In this document: positions 15,909 to 25,222 of the stretch, piece after piece
Layout: each line of letters begins with the position of its first letter
Numbering within the stretch: position 1 is the first letter of the stretch
Source of the DNA: F1-80-MAGs062 sp046345315
GTDB taxonomy: Bacteria; Planctomycetota; Planctomycetia; Planctomycetales; Planctomycetaceae
Length of the DNA stretch: 64,000 nt
Reading direction: 5' to 3'
Assembly: GCA_046345315.1 (NCBI GenBank)
Contig: JBKDKA010000251.1
Location: forward strand, 1 to 64,000
Translations under genes and position numbers: made by a program
Notes under the pieces: model-generated
Seen by the model: only the letters and a program-made list of their open reading frames with translations
Database searches by the model: none
Told to the model about the DNA's origin: nothing

Positions 15909-17207
15909 TTAACTGGAAACATCAGAAACCGAAGATCTCTCCGCATCGCCAAAAACTTCGATCTGAAAGCGTGCATCAAAATCACCGGGACCATCGGTTC
16001 CAGTCAGAGTCAAGGTCCACTTCGCGGTGCGAATCGAGTGATGATCGATCAGGCGTCTGGTCCTTGGAAGGTGAGCCGGAGGGTGAAGAACGAACGAAAC
16101 CTCCTGCCGTGACACAGGTACCTGAACTGTTTCTCGATAGAGTTCCTTGTCTCCGTCATCTCCTGACACAGTCTGAGTGACTCGAAGAAGTGCCGTGAGC
16201 TGCTCGGAGTTTGGAATCATTCCAGGACTCGTCAGCGTTGCCTGCAGAGGATCGCCTGCGAAATACGGCCAAGGAGTTACCTGAAGCAGGCAGACGCCGT
16301 AACGAAGACGCAGCCTGACAGCTCGCCAGGCCATCCACGCCAGCCAGGTTCCCGCGACCGGCATCAGAAGAATCAGCCAGACGGGTCCGAACTGCCAGCC
16401 GCGTTGACTCAGAAGAATCACCGCCAATGGCCAGCTGAACAGATTCCACACAACGGCAGAGATGACCAGAACGACCCACCGGTTATCCGAACGAAACAGA
16501 CCGTCAGACGCCGGAATGGTCCATCGCCATGGTTCTTCCGGATACAGACCAGCAAGCTGCTGCATTCGTCTGGCATTTCGACCCGCCAGAAACAGACCGT
16601 AGAGACCACCGAATCCGATGCCCCCGAATACCACTCCGAAGAGGGCATAGATCAGGAGGAGATCATAACGCAGGTCTCTGTACAGAATGCTCTCTGAAGG
16701 ATTGTCCGGATTCACGAAGCAACGAAAACGTCGACCAGCCTGCTGAGACGACTGCAGCTCGTTAATGATCTGTGAATGGAACGAACCGCTGTCTGAACGC
16801 TCTGACAGCCAGACGCGATTCCCGTGGTATTCCTTCTGCTTCCACTCGTAACGATACTCCGCCCGAGTAGAATACGTGGTTCCCTCACCGCCGCTGTTGA
16901 TGATGAGCTCTGCGCGATCAATCCATGCCGGAGTTTCCGCCCAGGTACTTGTGACTCGGGCTTCGCGGATCTGACTCACGCCCAGGTAGAGAACTGCTGT
17001 TCCAGCCAGCGCAAAAGGTAACAGGAAAAATGTGGCACAACCATAACCGAACAAACGGGCAGTTCCCGTCTCCTGTTTCGGAGCAGGCTGTGAATCTTCC
17101 GGTGTTGATGTCTTATTTCGACTTGGCAACGGGAATCGTACCCTTTTCTCTGACTTCCGGCTCAACGTGTCGCCGGCTGGTCGGGACAATCTGCTCTCCA
17201 GCACCAT
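15909..17207 (-). CDS. DUF3592 domain membrane protein
   Basis: A 432-residue membrane protein. One membrane segment lies near residues 53-75 (FFLLPFALAGTAVLYLGV), another near 185-210 (LLIYALFGVVFGGIGFGGLYGLFLAG) and two more near 245-300. The extracytoplasmic part between the first two fits DUF3592: ETPAWIDRAELIINSGGEGTTYSTRAEYRYEWKQKEYHGNRV and the RFRCFVNPDNPSESIL strand. The C-terminal ~120 residues form a beta-rich soluble domain. No specific function is known. The hairpin repeat ends 9 bases past its stop codon. Confidence 0.75.
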   Translation of the reverse strand: MVLESRLSRPAGDTLSRKSEKRVRFPLPSRNKTSTPEDSQPAPKQETGTARLFGYGCATFFLLPFALAGTAVLYLGVSQIREARVTSTWAETPAWIDRAELIINSGGEGTTYSTRAEYRYEWKQKEYHGNRVWLSERSDSGSFHSQIINELQSSQQAGRRFRCFVNPDNPSESILYRDLRYDLLLIYALFGVVFGGIGFGGLYGLFLAGRNARRMQQLAGLYPEEPWRWTIPASDGLFRSDNRWVVLVISAVVWNLFSWPLAVILLSQRGWQFGPVWLILLMPVAGTWLAWMAWRAVRLRLRYGVCLLQVTPWPYFAGDPLQATLTSPGMIPNSEQLTALLRVTQTVSGDDGDKELYRETVQVPVSRQEVSFVLHPPAHLPRTRRLIDHHSIRTAKWTLTLTGTDGPGDFDARFQIEVFGDAERSSVSDVSS

Positions 17208-17414
17208 TTCCCGTATAACCAGCTCAGGATTTATGAAAACAGCAAGCTTGAAAACGGTCCGAGACGTTCACCAGATCAGAGCAATTTCTGTTTTCCGACC
17301 GGGGAGCCTGGAATCGGGAGCCGGAAAAAGCAACTCTTCCTGCGAAAACATCATGAATTCCGCGCTGAAGCTATCTGACGAGACTTACCTTCGGATCTCA
17401 GGGACTGACCGGAC

Positions 17415-18038
17415 ATGACAAACAGCCAGAAGCCAACTGTCCCCGCAGGTGTCCATCGCATCCGACTGGCGGGACCATGGGTACTGACTGAGCATCAGAA
17501 ACAGCCAGAACATCAGAAACGGAATCTTTCTGGTGACGTCGAGCCATTGGAAGGCCCGGTTCAGGTCAGTGAGACCCGAACGACCCTCCCGTTTGACGTG
17601 CGCAGGCAGCTCCATGCAGACGGGGAGAACGTCCAGCCCCTATCGGAATCGGAATCCGAACGTAGCTCACGGGAACTCCGTCGAAAATTCCACCGTCCCA
17701 ACGGTCTCAGCGAATCCACTGTCGTGAATCTGCTGATCGTTGCGACCTGGAAATGCAGCGACGTCGGCCTGAATGGGAAACCACTTTCAGCCAGCGACTG
17801 CGAGGCGCTCAATGACATTTCGCTTTCGCCAGTCAATTCTTCAGCAGCGAAGGATTCACCGATTTCCGAAACGGTCAAGACTGCGTTTCAGATTCGCTAT
17901 TCCATTGAAAGCCTGCTTCGTGGCTTCAACGAGCTTTCCATCGGCCTGTCGGCAACGAGCGAAAATCCCGTCCAGCCGACCCTTCAAGACACCCCTCTGA
18001 TCGTGATTTCGGCGTGCCTCGAGATTCTGGAATCCTGA
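17415..18038 (+). CDS. Hypothetical protein
   Basis: A 207-residue protein I do not recognise. It opens with PAGVHRIRLAGPWVL, has a serine-rich polar middle (about 80-95), a central VVNLLIVATWKCSDVGLNG segment and a helical C-terminus. There is no signal peptide or clear membrane segment. The ATG at 17415 is the first start after an in-frame stop. It is divergent from the DUF3592 gene. That the frame is real rests on its length and codon pattern, so confidence is moderate. Confidence 0.55.
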   Translation: MTNSQKPTVPAGVHRIRLAGPWVLTEHQKQPEHQKRNLSGDVEPLEGPVQVSETRTTLPFDVRRQLHADGENVQPLSESESERSSRELRRKFHRPNGLSESTVVNLLIVATWKCSDVGLNGKPLSASDCEALNDISLSPVNSSAAKDSPISETVKTAFQIRYSIESLLRGFNELSIGLSATSENPVQPTLQDTPLIVISACLEILES

Positions 18039-18399
18039 GAAACTCCGGCAGACGCATTGTAAGACTGTCTTTACCTGTTTTGTCAGGATCGCATAGAATG
18101 CCGTCGGAGTGACGGGGTAAGCAGCCACTGGAGCACTTCACTCAAAATCGGTACTCCCGTGGCCGGAGTGCACTTCAGAATTGGAACAGAGAACCGTTCA
18201 GCGACAGAAACCGCTGAAAATTTCCTGTCCCGACGGGAGCCAATCCCGGTTTTGAAACCACCTCCACGAGAACCCGACCATCTGTAACCTGAACAGATGA
18301 TCCGATAGTTCACTCCCCGATGTCAGCTTCGCTCCAGTTCAGGCTGAATCCAGCGTCTGGGCGCGTCGGATCATAACTTTCATCCCTGGTGACAACAGA
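18039..18399. other. Spacer with a degenerate hairpin repeat
   Basis: No gene is seen. Bases 18168-18262 are a decayed hairpin repeat copy (listed separately). The last 140 bases presumably carry the promoter of the gene at 18400. Confidence 0.35.
18168..18262 (+). repeat. Hairpin repeat family, degenerate copy
   Basis: The left end GTGCACTTCAGAATTGGAAC is heavily mutated from GCGCATTTCAAAACCGGGAC. The right end CGGGAGCCAATCCCGGTTTTGAAACCACCT is nearly intact. Confidence 0.75.
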
Positions 18400-20148
18400 A
18401 TGTACCGAATACTGAACCCAATTCTCGCGATCTTCCTCACGGCCCTGATCTCTGCTGAGGCAATCAGTCAGGAACCGCATCACTCACGAGTCTCGGTTGT
18501 GCATCCCGGCTTCGACCTGCTGAAGCTGGATCTGAAATCCGTTGTCGATCTGGCGGATCCGGAAGAGCGGAAGCAGTGGGACAACATTCAGGACTACATC
18601 GACATGTTCCAGATCGGGATCGACGGAAGTCGTCCGGTCCGAGTGGATGCGCTGTCGGGTGTGACGCCTGCGTGTTATCTCACCTGGGTTCCGCTCCCCA
18701 AGCCGGCGGACGCGAAGGAGTTTCGAGACAGCCTGGATGCATTCGGTTACCAGACGACGCGTGACGCACAGGATAAGAACCTGTACCGCATCGACAGCAA
18801 TGCAGGTGCTCAGGACATGGGCTGGTTTCGGATAATCCCCGGAGCCGAATATGGCGTGTTTGTTCTGACAACTGACAAAGAAGATATGGAGCTGCTCCGC
18901 CAGCTTGTGACCCGTGCCGAAGAACCAAAGGGCGAGGTGGCAGATCTGCTGGCGAGTGGTTGCAGTCTCGGCGCTGAACTGGTGAACAAAGCCGTCAGCG
19001 CAGAGGATCAGGAGAAGCGACGAAGCGCCGCAGCGGAACTCCGAAAGATCAGCATGGACACTGTTCAGAAGCGTCCTGAGGAATCGAAAACTGAGTTTGA
19101 GCTGAGAAAGCATCTGCTGAAGGCGCAGCTCGACGAATCCGAACGCCTGATGGTCGAAGCCGCCATCATCCGTGTGTTCGGATCGCTTGATCGCAACGCG
19201 AGTCGAGCATCGTTGAAATTCACTGCGACAGCCATCCCGGACACATCGCTCCATAAGACGATCGCAGCGATCGGTGTTCGGCCGGACGATTTTGCTTCGG
19301 TGAAGAAATTCGACGGCTCCATCATGTCCATCCGAATGAATCATCCGATTGATGAAGTGCGTCAGAGCAATGTGAAAACGTTTCTTGAACTCGTGCAGGC
19401 GGACTTTGACAGTCGGATTGATGCATCAAAGGACCTCAGCGCAGACGAGAAGGTGAATACAAAACAGTTTCTTTCAGGCCTGCTGAAAGTCACTCTGGAC
19501 GGAATCGCGTCCGGACATATTTGCGCGATGCTCGAAGCAACAACCGATGCGACGAACGACTTCATGGTTCTTGGTTCGGTTTCTGCCCCGGATGCGACTC
19601 GACTGAACGACATCCTGCCGCTGCTGGCGAAGTCCGGAAAAGGAAACCTCGCGGAAATGAATGTCCGAAAAGTCGGAAACGTTTCGATTCACCGAATCCA
19701 GCTCTACAAAGGTTTCGTCTCACTGATCGACCGAGTCTTTGGTGACACCCGCGATCTCTTTATCGGTATCGATAAAGATCGCGTCTGGCTGGCCGCAGGT
19801 CCTGGAGCTCTGGATCGAATGGCTGAAACCATTGAGAAGCTGGGGCCACCGGCCATGTCAGCTTCAGCAATCCACGCAGAAGCACGGCTGCTCCCCTGGA
19901 TTCAACGTCTGGATGAAGTGGCAAAAACTTCGCCGGAGAAAACCACCAAGGAAGAGAAGGAACGTCAGCGAGCGAACGCTCGAACACGCGCCAGAGCGAT
20001 TGATGCACTGAAGACAGACGACCAGGTGACGCTTGATATTGCATCAAAAGACGGTGTTGTCACGGGCGAGTTTTCCTTCGACAAGGGTTCCATGACATTT
20101 GTCGGAAAAGCCATTTCGGCGTTTGCGAAGGAAAACCTTCAGGAATAA
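18400..20148 (+). CDS. Exported hypothetical protein of planctomycete type
   Basis: A 582-residue protein with a signal peptide (MYRILNPILAIFLTALISAEAISQ, residues 1-24). The body alternates strands and helices, including VSVVHPGFDLLKLDLKSVVDLADPEERKQWDNIQDYIDMF, a charged helical stretch (about 200-260) and a lysine/arginine-rich segment near 505-530 (KTTKEEKERQRANARTRARA). I recognise it only as resembling large secreted planctomycete proteins of unknown role. It is followed 40 bases later by scpB on the same strand, with no sign of a functional link. Confidence 0.7.
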   Translation: MYRILNPILAIFLTALISAEAISQEPHHSRVSVVHPGFDLLKLDLKSVVDLADPEERKQWDNIQDYIDMFQIGIDGSRPVRVDALSGVTPACYLTWVPLPKPADAKEFRDSLDAFGYQTTRDAQDKNLYRIDSNAGAQDMGWFRIIPGAEYGVFVLTTDKEDMELLRQLVTRAEEPKGEVADLLASGCSLGAELVNKAVSAEDQEKRRSAAAELRKISMDTVQKRPEESKTEFELRKHLLKAQLDESERLMVEAAIIRVFGSLDRNASRASLKFTATAIPDTSLHKTIAAIGVRPDDFASVKKFDGSIMSIRMNHPIDEVRQSNVKTFLELVQADFDSRIDASKDLSADEKVNTKQFLSGLLKVTLDGIASGHICAMLEATTDATNDFMVLGSVSAPDATRLNDILPLLAKSGKGNLAEMNVRKVGNVSIHRIQLYKGFVSLIDRVFGDTRDLFIGIDKDRVWLAAGPGALDRMAETIEKLGPPAMSASAIHAEARLLPWIQRLDEVAKTSPEKTTKEEKERQRANARTRARAIDALKTDDQVTLDIASKDGVVTGEFSFDKGSMTFVGKAISAFAKENLQE

Positions 20149-20188
20149 CCACGGCAGTTCCTCGTGTCCTGTTCGAGCGGAGAACGGA

Positions 20189-20983
20189 ATGTCCGACGAA
20201 GAACCTGAGGCAGATCCGGACGAGATTGACTCGTTTCAGGACATCGAACTTGCATACCGTCAGGCGCTCGATGCTCTTGACGAAGCGGAGCGTCAGGTTG
20301 GATCGGCCATGGTCGATTTCGTCGAAACGCGGTCCTCGGCCGCTGACGAAGATCATGACGTTTCGGGCGTATCCGTCGGGGAACAGCTGGCTGCAGAACT
20401 CAGTGAAAGTCAGGGAGCTCCGGATGCTTCCGCGGGAGTTCTGGTCGAGGGTTCCCGACGAGTCACTCCGAAGCAGGTCATTGAAGCTGCGATCTTTGTC
20501 GGGGGCGATGTCGCACTCACGGCCCGGCGTCTCGCAACGCTCGTCGGTCAGGATGTCGATCCGCGAGTCCCGGTGCAGATTATTGATTCTCTCAATCAGA
20601 CTTATGTCCGTGAGAATCGACCCTACGAGATTCGACTCCTCGAGGGCGGCTATCGTCTTGAACTTCGCGAAGAGTTTCAGGAAACTCAGCGACGAACTTT
20701 CGGCCTGGGGCCGCGAGAGGTCAGACTGCTGCCTGATGCACTCGAGGTTCTGGCGTTTGTCGCTTACAACCAGCCGATGGTTCGAGACGAGCTCGCTCAG
20801 ATTGATCGGCCCAATTCCGTGGCATTACTTCGGCAGCTGGTCCGACTGCAACTGGTTGAAATTCAGCGAACCGGAACCGGGCGCGATGATCTTGTCTACG
20901 TCACGACTGATCGGTTTCTGAAACTGTTCGGCCTGAAGTCACTGAGTGACCTTCCGACGGCGGACATCTTCTCGTTCAAGTAG
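20189..20983 (+). CDS. scpB: Segregation and condensation protein B
   Basis: A 264-residue ScpB. The start at 20189 has a GGAG ribosome site; an earlier in-frame start would overlap the previous gene. An acidic N-terminal extension of ~90 residues precedes the paired winged-helix core: VTPKQVIEAAIFVGGDVALTARRLATLVG and then LPDALEVLAFVAYNQPMVRDELAQIDRPNSVALLRQLVRLQLVEI. The core ends YVTTDRFLKLFGLKSLSDLP, the ScpB C-terminal signature. ScpB joins SMC and ScpA in chromosome segregation. scpA is not in the window. Its 3' end overlaps the convergent TolC gene by 45 bp. Confidence 0.9.
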   Translation: MSDEEPEADPDEIDSFQDIELAYRQALDALDEAERQVGSAMVDFVETRSSAADEDHDVSGVSVGEQLAAELSESQGAPDASAGVLVEGSRRVTPKQVIEAAIFVGGDVALTARRLATLVGQDVDPRVPVQIIDSLNQTYVRENRPYEIRLLEGGYRLELREEFQETQRRTFGLGPREVRLLPDALEVLAFVAYNQPMVRDELAQIDRPNSVALLRQLVRLQLVEIQRTGTGRDDLVYVTTDRFLKLFGLKSLSDLPTADIFSFK

Positions 20984-22888
20984 AGCTCTCGGACCTTCGG
21001 CATCGGACTCCTGCTCTTCTGGATCTGACCGGTCGCCCTGTGGATCCTGAGGCAGTTGAGGCGCCAGTCGTGGGCGTCGACGCGGAACATCGTTCAGATC
21101 AAATGAGTCTTCCGCCGGGGACGCTGAATCTGAGTAACGATTCCGGCTTTCGCGCGGTCTCAGATCCTTTGGATAACAGCCGTCCTCGAAGCAGCGTCCC
21201 CACGGACCGATGCTCGCGTACCGCTCTTCCGTAAACCGAATGCCGTGCGTGTCGAGAATCGTTCCCGTCTGTGCTTCGAGGTTGGCCAGTTCGGTGTTGT
21301 AGAGCGTCAGGGACTGAGCCTCGGAGGCAACCGCGTTTCCCCAGTCAACAATGGCCTGCAGCAGCACCAGCGGAATGGAATTTCCGGTTCCGACATTCGC
21401 CATCTGAAATTCGACGTTCGTGCGAGCTGCATCGCGGGTTTCTCGAAAGGCTTCATACTGGAGAAAGAACTGATCCAGACTTCGAATTGAAGTGGCCAGC
21501 GAGTGCTCCACCTGATGCAGTCCCTGACGAATGTTGGCTCGATCTCTCGCGATAATCAGCTCCCGAGATCGCAGCTGTGCGCGTGATTGTCTTAATCCCA
21601 GCGGAACGGAAAACGTCACGCCCAGAGTCCAGTCTGTATGGTCATCAGGAGACGTCGAAAGCTGTGAGCCGTCAAGGAGTCGGCCGGAGAGCCCGTTCCA
21701 GCGATGCATCGCGATCGCATCAACCGCAGGCTGTGCGAGATTCCGTCCCTGAATCAGTCGCTGCTGATCCGCCAGCAGAATCAGATTGAGCTCAATCAGA
21801 TCCGGGCGGCGCAACTGAGCGGTCTCAACAATCTCTTCCCAGCGAAACTGAACCTGATCTCGAGTGGGTGGTGTGGACGGAACAAGTCGCACTTCATCCT
21901 CGGGCGGAATTCCGATGAGGTTGCGCAATGCTGCCTCACGCTGCAGAACATTGGCGCGGGCAGTCACGAGGGCTGCCTGAAAGTTGGCGAAAGAAACTCG
22001 GATCTGTACCGTATCTCCGATGTCACCGATCTTGTTTCTCTGCTGTGCTTCTGCTCGATTCAAGGCGCTCCGTGACTGGTCCAATTGAATCTCGCGAGCC
22101 CAGAGTTCCGTGCGTGCCTGAACCAGAGCCCAGTAGGCACTGATCGTTCCACGGACGAGTTCCTGCATGCTGTTCTTGAACTGAAAGTAGGACTGATCCA
22201 GCTGCAGACGAGCGATCACGATGGGAGCTCGGTTTGCTGAGAGGCCGCCTCCGGCGAGAAGTGGCTGCGTGTAGCTCATTTCCAGACTGGGAGCATGCAC
22301 GGGATCGAGTGATCCGCTGCCGGGAAGTCCGGCACCTCTCTGATTCCAGTTATCGATGGCCCGGAGATCAGCACGACCACCGAGGCGATTGGTCTGAGAT
22401 AACGCCGCAGAAAGATCAGTGCCACCCACGCGACGATCAGTGATGAGTGCTCGCAGCGGATCGCCGGGATCCGGAACAGCAAACGGTGTTTCGTTTCGCC
22501 GAAAGCTGCTGTTCGCGGAAAACACCGGGTCGAAGCGTCCGACGGCCTGATCAATCGCGGTCGTTGCGATCGCGGTGTCGTAGATCGTGGAACCGCTTGC
22601 CGTTGCGCTGACACCCGTCAGGACTCGAATCACCTCGGACTGCTGCAGAGCCAGCCGGATCGCTTCATCCAGCGGCAGAAACCGCTCGTTTCCTTCAACT
22701 TCCGGGGACGCCACGGTGACTGGCACACCGCCGGGAGGACGCCGTGCTGTTGAAATATCGGATTCGTCGTGCCAGAGAATCCGGTGCTGTTCATCGACGT
22801 GAAGCTGCGCAGTGGCAAAAGGCAGCGAGGTCAGCAGAATGCTGATCCCGATGATCGTTCTGATTGTCGTCTGCGATCGAATCCTCAT
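20939..22888 (-). CDS. TolC-family outer-membrane efflux protein
   Basis: A 649-residue protein starting at the ATG at 22888, which has a GAGGGG site and gives a proper signal peptide (MRIRSQTTIRTIIGISILLTS onward, ending near ATA). Two outer-membrane-efflux repeats follow: NRLGGRADLRAIDNW...LEMSYTQPLLAGGG in the first half, and LTLGVTFSVPLGLRQSRAQLRSRELIIARDRANIRQGLHQVEHSL in the second, with long coiled helices between. A low-complexity Arg/Asp/Pro-rich tail ends the protein. It is the last gene of the adaptor-permease-ATPase-TolC operon and would form the outer-membrane channel. Its tail-coding end overlaps scpB. Confidence 0.88.
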   Translation of the reverse strand: MRIRSQTTIRTIIGISILLTSLPFATAQLHVDEQHRILWHDESDISTARRPPGGVPVTVASPEVEGNERFLPLDEAIRLALQQSEVIRVLTGVSATASGSTIYDTAIATTAIDQAVGRFDPVFSANSSFRRNETPFAVPDPGDPLRALITDRRVGGTDLSAALSQTNRLGGRADLRAIDNWNQRGAGLPGSGSLDPVHAPSLEMSYTQPLLAGGGLSANRAPIVIARLQLDQSYFQFKNSMQELVRGTISAYWALVQARTELWAREIQLDQSRSALNRAEAQQRNKIGDIGDTVQIRVSFANFQAALVTARANVLQREAALRNLIGIPPEDEVRLVPSTPPTRDQVQFRWEEIVETAQLRRPDLIELNLILLADQQRLIQGRNLAQPAVDAIAMHRWNGLSGRLLDGSQLSTSPDDHTDWTLGVTFSVPLGLRQSRAQLRSRELIIARDRANIRQGLHQVEHSLATSIRSLDQFFLQYEAFRETRDAARTNVEFQMANVGTGNSIPLVLLQAIVDWGNAVASEAQSLTLYNTELANLEAQTGTILDTHGIRFTEERYASIGPWGRCFEDGCYPKDLRPRESRNRYSDSASPAEDSFDLNDVPRRRPRLAPQLPQDPQGDRSDPEEQESDAEGPRALLEREDVRRRKVTQ

Positions 22889-22969
22889 GCCCCTCAGGAT
22901 CGGAAGAACGTGATCCTGTCTTCGGCACAGTCGGACTGCTGGGCGCATTCCTTATTCAACAACGGCCTG

Positions 22970-23698
22970 TCATACCGGTTCCGCCGGGTGTAGCGATGAA
23001 AATGCCTCCTCGAAAGATCGCGTATCCGTCACAATCCGACCATCCCGCAGAACCAGAATCCTTCGAGCATTGCGGGCGACGTTCAGATCGTGAGTCACCA
23101 GAATAATCGTGATCCGCCGTTCTGCATTGAGTCGCTGAAATAGCTCGATCACCTCACGACTTGTCTTCGAATCCAGATTTCCTGTCGGCTCATCCCCCAT
23201 GAGGATCGAAGGCGAATTCACCAGAGCTCTGGCGATTGCGACTCTCTGCTGCTGCCCGCCGGAAAGCTGCCCGGGATGATGATCAAGACGATCGCCCAGC
23301 CCCACCAGTTCCAGCATCTCACGAGCTCGCTGTTTTCGAGCTCGTGACGGCATCGGCGGCCCATACAGCAGCGGCAGTTCCACATTCTCCAGGGCTGAGG
23401 TTCTCGCCAGCAGATTGAAGTTCTGAAAGACGAAGCCCAGATGCCGGTTGCGGATCACAGCTCGATCATTTCGCGACATGGTGGCGATCTCGACCTGATC
23501 CAGCAGATAACTGCCGGACGTCGGACGATCCAGACAGCCCAGCGTGTTCATGAGAGTTGATTTGCCGGAACCGGAGGGACCGACGAGCGCTACGAACTCT
23601 CCCCGTTCAATCTGCAGCGTCGTCGGCAGCAATGCGTGAACCTGAACCTCGCCGAGGTCATAGGTTTTTGCGACATCAGTGAGTTCGATCAGCGCCAT
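22970..23698 (-). CDS. ABC transporter ATP-binding protein (MacB/LolD type)
   Basis: About 242 residues from the ATG at 23698. An upstream TTG at 23737 lies inside a hairpin repeat and is less likely. Walker A is GPSGSGKST, the Q-loop lies in FVFQNFNLL, the signature is LSGGQQQRVAIARAL and Walker B is ILMGDEPTGNLD, all typical of MacB/LolD exporters. It pairs with the permease at 23840, the adaptor at 25223 and TolC at 20939. Together they would push a substrate from periplasm or membrane across the outer membrane; which substrate is not evident. Confidence 0.9.
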   Translation of the reverse strand: MALIELTDVAKTYDLGEVQVHALLPTTLQIERGEFVALVGPSGSGKSTLMNTLGCLDRPTSGSYLLDQVEIATMSRNDRAVIRNRHLGFVFQNFNLLARTSALENVELPLLYGPPMPSRARKQRAREMLELVGLGDRLDHHPGQLSGGQQQRVAIARALVNSPSILMGDEPTGNLDSKTSREVIELFQRLNAERRITIILVTHDLNVARNARRILVLRDGRIVTDTRSFEEAFSSLHPAEPV

Positions 23699-23730
23699 GG
23701 AGCGATCTGTGTCCGGAAGAGTAAGAACGG

Positions 23731-23812
23731 CTGACAAAACCGGGACTGGCTCCCGGACAACTTGAAAAATCTGACAATACTGGCGGATAAGGGTGCCTGT
23801 CCCGGTTTTGTC
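23731..23812 (-). repeat. Hairpin repeat family, inverted TTTTGTCAG-ended copy
   Basis: Reads CTGACAAAACCGGGACTGGCTCCCGG at the left and GGGTGCCTGTCCCGGTTTTGTC at the right, so it is the only clear copy in reverse orientation. It sits inside the exporter operon between permease and ATPase. Confidence 0.9.
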
Positions 23813-23839
23813 TGGGCCTATAAGTCTCGACGGTGAATT

Positions 23840-25081
23840 TCATTCGTAGCGAAGAGCATCGATCGGATCCAGCCGGCTGGCCTGCCAGGCAGGATAAAGT
23901 CCGAACACCATCCCGACAACGGCAGCAAAAACGATAGCCAGGACGGCCGCCGGAATGGAAACAACAACAGGCCATTCTGATCCGGTGGTCACCGAATTGA
24001 GCAGGTGAGTGATTCCGAGCGACGCACTGATTCCCAGCACGAGACCAATGAATCCACCAAAGCACGAAAGAACCACCGACTCAATCAGAAACTGAATCAG
24101 GATATCCCGGCCTCGAGCACCGACGGCCATTCGAATACCAATCTCGCGAGTTCTCTCGGTGACGGAAACAAGCATGATGTTCATGATGCCGACGCCTCCG
24201 ACAAGAAGCGAAATCGCAGCGATGGCAGACAGCAGAGCGGTCATGATACCAGTGATTCGTCCCAGAAATGCGGAGATCTCGTTGGCACTCTGAACCTCAA
24301 AATCCGGCTTCGCCCCGGGCCGGATGTTGTGTCGATCCAGCAGCAGCTGACGGATTTCCAGAGTGCAGTCAGCGATCAGTTCCGGACTTTTGGCAGCCAC
24401 AAAGACCGCGTTCACATCATCAAACTGAGATCCCTGAAGTCGCTGCTTTGCGGTCGTGTAAGGCATGAGAAGAACATTGTCCTGATCGCGCCCGTCCAGG
24501 GCTGCTCCCTTCTTCTGCAGGACGCCGACCACAGTGAACGGAAGATTGCGGATGCGAATACTCTGTCCAAGCGGATTCTCCGACCGAAACAATTCGCGAA
24601 CGACGGTGTAACCGATCACACAGACACTGCTTCCGGCTCGAACGTCCCGATCGGAGAAGAAACCACCGCCCTCAACCTGCCAGTTGCGGATTCGAAGATA
24701 CTCCGCCCCAACACCGAACATTTCTGCCGGCTGCATGTTCCGATTACCGCGAACAACGGGTGCCGACGAGGCAACAAGCGGAGAGACAGCGGAGACCGTC
24801 TCGCAATCTTCGGAAATGGCCTTCGCATCGGAGACCGTCAGCGAGGGCAGACTGTTGACACGAACTCCCCGTCGTCGTTCCCGGGACGGCTGCACAAAGA
24901 CGAAATTCGTGCCAAACGACTGCAGCTCCGTCTGAAGCAGCTGCCCGGCACTCGTCCCGACGGACACCATGGTCGTAACGGCTGCGATCCCGATCACAAC
25001 TCCCAGGATCGTCAGCGATGCACGCAGTTTGTTTCGCGACAACGCTCGGACAGCAACCGCGATCGTCAGCAGAAAACTCAT
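23840..25081 (-). CDS. MacB-type ABC transporter permease
   Basis: A 413-residue permease with the MacB topology: one N-terminal membrane helix (NKLRASLTILGVVIGIAAVTTMVSV), a ~230-residue periplasmic MacB_PCD domain with SPLVASSAPVVRGNRN and GYTVVRELF..NPLGQ, and a C-terminal FtsX domain of three helices (LLVGGVGIMNIMLVSVTERTREIGIRMAVGARGRDIL). The EIGIRMAVGA coupling motif is well conserved. It lacks a fused ATPase, which is supplied by the gene at 22970. A hairpin repeat separates the two genes. Confidence 0.9.
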   Translation of the reverse strand: MSFLLTIAVAVRALSRNKLRASLTILGVVIGIAAVTTMVSVGTSAGQLLQTELQSFGTNFVFVQPSRERRRGVRVNSLPSLTVSDAKAISEDCETVSAVSPLVASSAPVVRGNRNMQPAEMFGVGAEYLRIRNWQVEGGGFFSDRDVRAGSSVCVIGYTVVRELFRSENPLGQSIRIRNLPFTVVGVLQKKGAALDGRDQDNVLLMPYTTAKQRLQGSQFDDVNAVFVAAKSPELIADCTLEIRQLLLDRHNIRPGAKPDFEVQSANEISAFLGRITGIMTALLSAIAAISLLVGGVGIMNIMLVSVTERTREIGIRMAVGARGRDILIQFLIESVVLSCFGGFIGLVLGISASLGITHLLNSVTTGSEWPVVVSIPAAVLAIVFAAVVGMVFGLYPAWQASRLDPIDALRYE

Positions 25082-25129
25082 TCTGTCGGGATTCTTCGCT
25101 TCTGGGGTCTTCTTTGCGTCCTGACCAGA

Positions 25130-25212
25130 CGCATATTGAAACCGTGAAAGGCACCGGTGTGGCTGCGGACTTCGCTGAAGGATTTGCGGCGAGCTTAGCC
25201 TGCCCTCGTTCT
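25130..25212 (+). repeat. Possible very decayed hairpin repeat copy
   Basis: The left part GCATATTGAAACCGTGAAAG then GCACC, and the right part GAGCTTAGCCTGCCCTCGTT then CTGAAACCGCCT, align loosely with the family. It lies in the adaptor-permease spacer. Low confidence. Confidence 0.35.
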
Positions 25213-25222
25213 GAAACCGCCT

